DNA of 64,000 bases from Trichoplusia ni (Eukaryota > Arthropoda > Insecta > Lepidoptera > Noctuidae), in contig NC_039478.1 in NCBI RefSeq assembly GCF_003590095.1, positions 17,422,001 to 17,486,000 on the forward strand, read 5' to 3'. Below, piece by piece: positions 56,955 to 64,000 of this stretch. Both the position numbers and the translations under genes were made by a program. Below the pieces are notes generated by a model. That model saw only the letters and a list, made by a program, of their open reading frames with translations. It searched no databases and had not been told where the DNA came from. Every line of letters begins with the position of its first letter. The stretch's first letter is position 1.

Positions 56955-57120
56955 AAGCGCCGATTCAATGCGCCTAATTCTCTAGTGCTGCGCGCGCGGC
57001 AGACCGATCATAGTTGAGTGGGAGAGAAACGCAAGGCATTCGGCGGGCCCCTCTCTCGTTCGGTGACTCATCGTAAAGTTACCGGGCGTTACACTTTTTC
57101 ATAAGTGACTCCCAGCCGCA
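56955..57120. other. G/C- and CpG-rich patch
   Basis: A 165-bp island with CTGCGCGCGCGGC, CATTCGGCGGGCCC and ACCGGGCGTTACAC inside otherwise AT-rich DNA. No frame, TIR or Pol III box was found. It could be a repeat fragment (for example an LTR or DNA-transposon end) or a promoter-like element; I cannot decide. Confidence 0.5.
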
Positions 57121-57361
57121 ACCTAATTTAAGACGTTGTCACGTCAAAAATATCCTGTGTTAATCCAGGTTATAGGATATGCGTGTACAAAACTTTTGTA
57201 TAAATTCGTTCAGTTATTTTTGCGTGAAAAAGGAGCAAGCATCCAAACATTCATATATACAAACTTTCGCGTTTACAATTGAATAAGGAGGATTTTACTT
57301 AGAAACCGGTTATATTGAATTCTATCAGCATAGCAATTGGTTCTATAATCGAATTATATTA

Positions 57362-57478
57362 TAATATTAAATGATGTAACGGTTTACTCACGCGTATTTA
57401 TCGGGGTAGCCCGACTAGTTTCGGACCCAACCGGAGTCCTTAATCATGAGCAGACGCGGCGGGATCGCGAGTCGAACC
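57362..57478 (+). repeat. ATGATGTAACGG repeat family, copy 2
   Basis: Starts AAATGATGTAACGGTTTACT and continues through GGGGTAGCCCGACTAGTTTC as at 15446. The following GTCCTTAATCATGAGCAGACG block is in the opposite orientation to the same block in the 15446 copy. A reversed fragment is at 28912-28955. Confidence 0.7.
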
Positions 57479-60401
57479 AAAATTATACTTTTGTCGCTGA
57501 CTATACAAAGCTGAGTAGTGAAATTACCTCATTTATCAAGTAATTAGTCAAATGTTAGAAGTGAAAAGTAATATTTTCTGGAGCTAGTTGATTTCAGCTC
57601 TGAATGATTGATGCCAGTCAACGAGAGGTTTGACTTTCACTTGATTAAGAGTGGTTTGGTTAGAAGTCAGGAGTTGAAAACATTTTGGATGTATGGATAA
57701 TTATGTTTGTATTTTGCGTTAAAATGGTGATTCGTTAAAAAAACAATTTCTATGGAAAACATATGAACATATGCTTGGACATTTATTGTTTCAGATTTTT
57801 AAGCTTAAGATGCGGCGAGGTGGGTTGACTCCATACTGGGACTTGTCCGATATCGCAATCGATCTCCGAAATGTACTACTTAGTAGCCTAATTTGAAGGT
57901 ACGGTTTTTGATTTTGATTCAAAAAGACTAAAAACACGAGTGAAGCGTTATCGAAAGCATGTAATCTGTATCTCTAAGTGATCACCTCAACCCCATTAGT
58001 AAACAAGAAACTTCTAAACTTAACCAACTTTAATAACCAATAACGTGTTCAGTATCTTCTACTTAATTGAATAAATTAATATTAAAAATGACGGTCGATG
58101 GCGGAGAGAACGCGCCTTGCATTATAATGGCGATAGAATTGCGTTTGATCGCGTTTTAGTTATAATAACGATGAATTTTAATATCCCTCGAGCCAATTAT
58201 CAACTTATAGTTTATTCAGAACGGCATGTCGGCTTCAGAGGTGTTCGTGTACTGAAAATATTCAGCCGGGAAAATGAATTATCTTTTTATTAGTTGTTAA
58301 TTATTTTCGTGGCATTTGTGTTGCCCTAATTAGGTTAGGTATTCTATATGGAAGAATAATATTAAAATAGGAACTGTAGACATAAAGACAGATATTGGAC
58401 ATTTTCAATAAATAACAGAGTCATGTTCGATTTCCGGCAGTTAGTATGGCAAGGCACTAGGCCGCTCCAAAAAACTTGTCAACACACACAAGCGTATGCG
58501 CAAAACAAGTCAGTGCGTGCCTTAATATCGAGCTTTGATTTGGCATTCCTATGGTCCTGCAACTATTCTGTCAAAACTCCATTAACATTATTTATATGTA
58601 TTATTTAATAAACGATGTGTCATATTCATCTACGTACTGTTTGCAAAAACATAAGGCTTAGCGAAACCGCCTATTGTGGCTGTGTTACCATATTTTTTTC
58701 TACCTTCTAATAATGTAATGTGCAATAAAGAATATTCTATTCTATTTTAAGTCTCCTATTCTGTACACATCCTGTACTCAGAACCTGTCACCAGATCTCA
58801 CAAATCACATACGTAATCAACATTTTTGAATCAAAAAGGAACTAAGCAAGTAAACTTATCGTGAATTAAACTTCGCCAAGACTTGCCCCGATGGCTGGAG
58901 TGGTTTTCAAGAGTTCCACATTGTTACCCGGCCACGAAGACCCCATTGTTCTTCCGTCTATTGTACCTACTGGCTCAAGTCCCCTTAACATTTAAAAGGG
59001 CACGATAGTGGCATTATTTGTAATGAAAACTATATTTATGGGTCTTATAGTTCCAGAATCAGAATTTTTATTTTTATCAATGGTAATTCTTGTAGTATTC
59101 CAGGATAGAGAACCGTTGAAGGATTTGTGGCCACTGTGCCCTACTGCTGGGCGAAGGTCTTTGCTCAGCAGAGGGCTATATAAAAAATATAATTACGCCA
59201 CAAAATGTTATTATAATAAAACAAATTTTGTGACAACGATTGCTTGTAAAGGAACATCTCTTTCAAATTATCACCTATGATTATAATCGTTTGAACAATA
59301 AGCCAATATTATCATTAAGCATGGACATAAACCAATTTAGATCCGCCAATCCGCTTTCGAACAAAAGATCAAAAAATTATGATACGTTACCAGTATTAAG
59401 TATACCTATAGTATTGCAATTTAATAGCGGTTCGCGTGTCATCAGCCATTAAGCTGTTATTGCTTATTTAGTTTTACGATCGATAGAGCGATGGTCAGCT
59501 AGAAACAACAATGTAGAGTGGATTTATGGTTAAATTCTAGTCTTGACTGCTGAAAGGTTTAACTTCCTATTTATAATACTACCTATGTAGCGGTTTATGT
59601 AGAGCTTTTCGAGTTCCGCAGTAACTTGTTACTAAAGCGCCGAGGTCTGTCCGTCTGTCCGACCGCCTGTCTTCAGGCTGTAACCTCATGAACTGCGAAA
59701 GAGAGACACAAGTTTTAAATGCACGAATATTTTTCTGTTTTCTTTTCTTCACTTTTCTAGACTTTTCCAGACTATTGTGATATGAAAATATAAGTCTATA
59801 AACAAATGCAGAGCATCTCTTGGACTGGCATTTTTATTTTCTAAAATTTAGGAGCAAGTAGAGCGTACGCAAACTATGGCATAAATACTTGGTGTAGATG
59901 TAATATAATTTTGCATTCACACGCTTCTGCTGGTTCCCTGTATATATCCCCAGTTTCTCTGCGTTTATATAACACCAGGTTCAACTAAAATTATCGACAG
60001 CCGATTTGAACGGCTTATGCAAGATTGACGTCATTATTTTCGGATCAAAACTGATTTAATGAACCGAACACTGTTTCTGTGTATTTTGTGTGTACCGACA
60101 TATTTACCTACTAGTAAAAATATGCTGCAAATAGCTGTAAACTTATTTTTAATTCTTGAACCAGAATAGTTATACTTTTTAGATTGTGTGGGAATGTATA
60201 GAACAAGTAGCAAAGTGCTTTTAAGGAAAATACTACAATCGTTAAAATAATGAAAAAGCTGGTATGATCAACTAGAGGCCATCATTCTAGTTGAAATAGA
60301 TTCTTCCTCAAGCTATAACTTGCGCATACTTAGTAAAACCTAAAGACAACCTAAATTAATTTGCCGAAAAACCTTGTATAATTAGTTAATGCAATCAATT
60401 T
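57479..60401. other. Long non-coding stretch with repeat relics
   Basis: No gene supported. About 58884-58950 has a tRNA-like CCGATGGCTGGAGTGG head, possibly another SINE. About 59105-59175 holds a LINE tail phrase (CTGCTGGGCGAAGGTCTTTG). About 59640-59720 is a GTCCGTCTGTCC-type dispersed repeat. Confidence 0.5.
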
Positions 60402-60635
60402 GACCACCTCCGTGGTCGAGTTGCATACGCACCGGTTTCAAGGTGTCGCTAACTCTGAGGTCCCGGGTTCGATCCCCGGTTGAGTCAATGTAAAAATTCA
60501 CATTTCTACATTGTCTCGGGTCTGGGTGTTTGTGGTACCTTCGTTGTATCTGAATTCCATAACACAAGTGCTTTAGCAACTTACTTTGGGTTCAGAACAA
60601 TGTATGTGATGTCGTCCGCATATAGTTATATATAG
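60402..60635 (+). mobile_element. tRNA-derived SINE, family A
   Basis: It begins GACCACCTCCGTGGTCGAG and has B box GGTTCGATCCCC, the same body as at 17356, and a short eroded tail. The minus-strand 65-codon frame at 60382-60579 is a by-product, and an equivalent frame arises in the 62711 copy. Confidence 0.85.
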
Positions 60636-62710
60636 TTAATTGGAAAACACTAAAGAAAAATTAAATTCAACACGTTTTGTCGGAGGTGGTGTACAAATGG
60701 AACGATATGTGTTGGACATTGAAATCAGAAGTTGAAGCGATAATAGTTAAAGAGAGAATAAAAAATACTTCAGTGCCTACAGTTATCAGCTCTATCCCCT
60801 TTACACAGTGGCTCTTGCGTTGTTTGAGCACCTTTTATTAACTATATTTACTGAGCTACAAATATTCATTTGTTTTTCTCTAGCCCTGTATCCCACTGAT
60901 AGGTAAAAGCCTCCTCCAAATCTTACTATGACGGTCTATCCGTGTCTTCTTGGAACCAGTCAACGGCGGCACAATCTTAATGCATACCGCGTCAAGATGG
61001 AGCCGCCACCACTGGATAGGCCGACTGCGTCACCGCTGTCCATCCCATTTTATGAATAGGCTCATAAATAAAAAAAAAATAATGAGCAAGAGAATTTATC
61101 TTGATTTATGCACAGGTTCCGATTTCAAAGAAATCTTAAAGCTAACATAGACGCTTGAAAACCAATTAAAAGTAAGAAACGTATTCGATAAGAGCCGATC
61201 GATCACAATTAACTTAAAAGTCAAGTGCCAATTACACGTTACAAAGAAACTTCCATTTCTAAGGAACACTTCAAGTGTACTCGTTATAAGTTTTAATCAA
61301 TGTGAGATTTATGAGCAAATATATTTTGTTCGTATTGTTAAATGGGCCTTTTACGAGATTATTACAACCTATTTTAATAAAACCCAACCATACATATTTC
61401 AAATTTAGGGATCACAAATTTAGGGACATGGGTTTTCCGAGGAAAAATAAAGAATTTGATGTTAGGGTTTTGTACCCAAAGGGCAAAATCAGAACAGTAA
61501 GGCCTCGCTGTTTGTGCGTCTGTTACGAGGCTGTATTTCAAGACTCATATCCAGACAGTTGAAATATTTGCGGATGATACATTTCTGTAACCGCTTTAAC
61601 AGCAAATAATTCAAATAAAGATTGAGGTTAAATAACGGAAAGTACGGTCACAAATTTAATGACCAATATTTGTTTGCAAATTAGTTCGTCTTTAAACGGA
61701 CCCTTCATTTGCTAGTCCGACGGGCACTTGATCGTATTATGTATTTATAAATCATACTGTTTCAAAATAGCTTCCAGTTATTAAATAAATAAACTTGTAG
61801 TTATAAATAGCAGAATATAGTTAAACTATAGTTTTCCCACGCATTAGTTGCTAACATTAAATTTACAAATAAAAGTCAAGTGGGCGAATGCTGAGGTAAA
61901 TGCCAGATTACTAACGAGCGCATCTTCATTTAAATGTCAATGCAAAACTAAATAACTTCACAAACACTTTAATAGTACTATTGTTACCTCTTTATTGTAC
62001 TTAATTCAACAGATGCCATTCTAAACCAAAGAACTTACGTAACTAGAAGGATGAAAATAGACTTCTACATCAAATGTCGTATGTTCGAATCCCGGTATCG
62101 GTATGACAAAGTAATTATCCCATGATGGGAAAGGTTACAGAAGAGATTTTTTCACATCAAGGGCATAAGGTGGTTTAAGAACTATAAATCCGGATTTTAT
62201 ATCAATAACGAAAAGAGACAAAGACCAGAAAGGACACTTCAGATCAATCAGAATGAAAATGATCTCAAAGGGACGTGAATATGACTTAGTCAGATCAATA
62301 CTTTAGACCAATTAAAGGAAAGACGCTCGGAAAAACATCATCTACAAAACTATGATACGAAACAGTTAACAATAATGCATCAAGGAAAAACAAACAAGCA
62401 CGAAATAACAGAAGAACATGTAAAATGTTACAAAGAGATATAAAATCTCAATCTTTCCTGCCAGATTCCTTGCATTTTCATTACAAACTGTGTTCTGGTT
62501 TGCACGTCCATTTTAATAAATCAAGCTTTATGTAGCCTTCAATCATTACAACTCAGAAAACTTGTCATTTTACGTAACACCTAAGAAATTATGAGTTATG
62601 GGGGCCCTGGGAGGTACTGAGAAATACTAGTCAAAAAATAAGCTCAACAGTGTCTGGAAGCTAATTCCAAAAAAGCTTAGGAAGAGGGTAACCAGATCTT
62701 GAGATCACAT
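60636..62710. other. Non-coding stretch with SINE/LINE relics
   Basis: About 60885-60935 is a reversed LINE tail relic. About 61495-61575 is a dispersed-repeat copy. A B-box-like GTTCGAATCCC lies at about 62083-62093. No gene seen. Confidence 0.5.
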
Positions 62711-62937
62711 TAAAAAAAAAATGCAGACAACATCACATACATTGTTCTGAACCCAAAGTAAGTTGCTAAAGCACTTGTGTTATGGGATTCAGATACAACG
62801 AAGGTACCACAAACACCCAGACCCGAGACAATGTAGAAATGTGAATTTGTACATTGACCCGACCGGGGATCGAACCCGGGACCTCAGAGCTAGCGACACC
62901 TTGAAACCGGCGCGTACGCCACTCGACCACGGAGGTC
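62711..62937 (-). mobile_element. tRNA-derived SINE, family A, minus strand
   Basis: The tail (A/T run, then TGTTCTGAACCCAAAGTAAG) is at the left and the tRNA-like head (reversed GACCTCCGTGGTCGAGTGG) ends at 62937. The B box reads reversed GGTTCGATCCCC. All parts are present, so this is one of the best-preserved copies. Confidence 0.85.
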
Positions 62938-64000
62938 GTCAAACATTCTACCTACTATTTACCCATAGTCATTCCAGTGTAACATTCCTTTGTTCAAGTA
63001 ACAAAAATGGCGGAATTAATCCGGATTTACCTCAGAATAAGTTTCCAAACTCAATTAATATTTGTTCAGAAGCTGTCTGGTTATCTTAAGATTTCGTTGT
63101 CTCCGCTAACTTGATTTTATGAATTTTATTATTCTGAGGTGAAATATTTTTGATATTTATTGATTGATTTCTTGTTACTTGTTGTCTTATAAAAATAGCT
63201 TAGTAAACTCTTGGTGAGTGATCTCCTTAGTTGATAAGGCTGGTGCGTTTAGCCAAGAGTTGTAGATTCAAGTCCTGTCTGAGGTATGCATTTTTATATT
63301 TAACCGCAGTTGTTATGCTCTGCTGTCTCCGAATTAAATAATAAAAGTATCGTAATTTCAAACGAAATTAGGATACGTATATTAAGTATCGCGATTTGAT
63401 TAATTACCCACGTTACCCGTTTATAAAGAAAACATTTTTAATTCCAAACAATAACAAAACCACCAACCATTTCGTTGCATTTGAGCCTTTAAAGTAAATA
63501 GTTGATAAATAAATTATCAGAGAAAAAGCCCCATTCATTTTTCTACAATTGTCTTTGACATAAATTACGCTGAAGTAAAAAGGGCAAGGTAAGGAAACTC
63601 CTTTTATGTCAGACAGTCGCGTGTTCATACTTATTCATAAAGAGCCTTCACTTGCCGCAATGCAGAAAAGTATAGTATACAATGTAATTTGAAGTAAGTG
63701 GAACCAATTATACGGTATTACATTATAGTGAATAGTTTTTTCCTTGTTTAAGAAGCGATCAACACAATAAGGCAATCAATCCTTGTGTCGATGTGTATAA
63801 ATCCAAAGCACTATTTAACGGCACAAGGTACTATCTCCTATATCCAAACTTTGCATGCATTTCCACGTGTGGCAAATAGGTACCATCAAAGATTCTTAAA
63901 TGAAGCTGGATTTTGTAGATAAAATATATTAAGTAAGGGTATCCGAAGTAGAAATCTACATAACTTTGCGATCCGGAGATGATTTTTTCCAATTTCTCAA
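62938..64000. other. Non-coding stretch to the window end
   Basis: No gene supported. About 63215-63285 has a weak tRNA-like pair of boxes (TAGTTGATAAGG and AGATTCAAGTCC) and may be another SINE relic. The minus-strand 71-codon frame at 63413-63628 is unrecognised. Confidence 0.45.

Noticed and set aside
60402..60490. A standalone tRNA gene
   Set aside because: The A and B boxes are present but the repeated downstream body, shared with 17356 and 62711, shows it is a SINE head; no closed cloverleaf was evident.

Overview
The window looks like nuclear DNA of a moth or butterfly (Lepidoptera). It is AT-rich and mostly non-coding. It carries repeat types typical of that order: non-autonomous Helitrons, tRNA- and 5S-rRNA-derived SINEs, LINE 3' ends, MITEs and a Penelope-like element. 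Both intact genes have insect-style start contexts and AATAAA-type 3' ends. The species cannot be named from the sequence.

Only two intact protein genes are convincing. At 6593-7915 (+) is a 440-residue class A GPCR, a short neuropeptide F receptor (sNPFR). Its coding region is uninterrupted, with a splice acceptor 102 bp before the ATG and a probable 3'UTR intron after the stop. At 18396-19352 (-) is an intronless 318-residue extended short-chain dehydrogenase. It resembles bacterial D-erythronate dehydrogenase/NAD-dependent epimerases and is a candidate horizontally acquired gene. The two are about 10 kb apart, on opposite strands, with nothing to suggest a functional link. Two weak exon-like segments (46378-46442 and 48509-48845) are listed at low confidence.

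The rest is a mosaic of mobile DNA. A 5S-rRNA-derived SINE family occurs at 1-42, 10296-10566, 21961-22140, 23302-23371, 38588-38930 (complete, with a perfect 16-bp target duplication), 41176-41386, 45296-45350 and 48053-48269, plus a 3' tail at 15541-15575. Two tRNA-derived SINE families occur at 17356, 52581, 60402 and 62711 (family A) and at 36970, 38404, 42090 and 47553 (family B). One Helitron family with TC...CTAG ends inserted between A and T is present at 35028, 44567, 53036 and 55998, with related ends elsewhere. A Penelope-like element with a GIY-YIG endonuclease remnant sits at 29359-29974, and two short elements made only of its terminal sequence sit at 12832 and 25280, each bounded by direct repeats.

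The least familiar structure is a 1.72-kb non-coding element at 26801-28520. It has TIRs, a TA duplication and about a dozen dispersed, mostly inward-oriented copies of a 16-bp motif near TCCTAATACGGAGGTA. Other structures are a 452-bp MITE with 60-bp TIRs (13610-14061), a small MITE with three CTACGNCGTAG palindromes at an exact 21-bp pitch (26121-26336), an 11-bp and a 14-bp minisatellite, and two long hairpins (4595-4639, 52312-52363). No CRISPR array, operon, real rRNA gene or standalone tRNA gene was seen.
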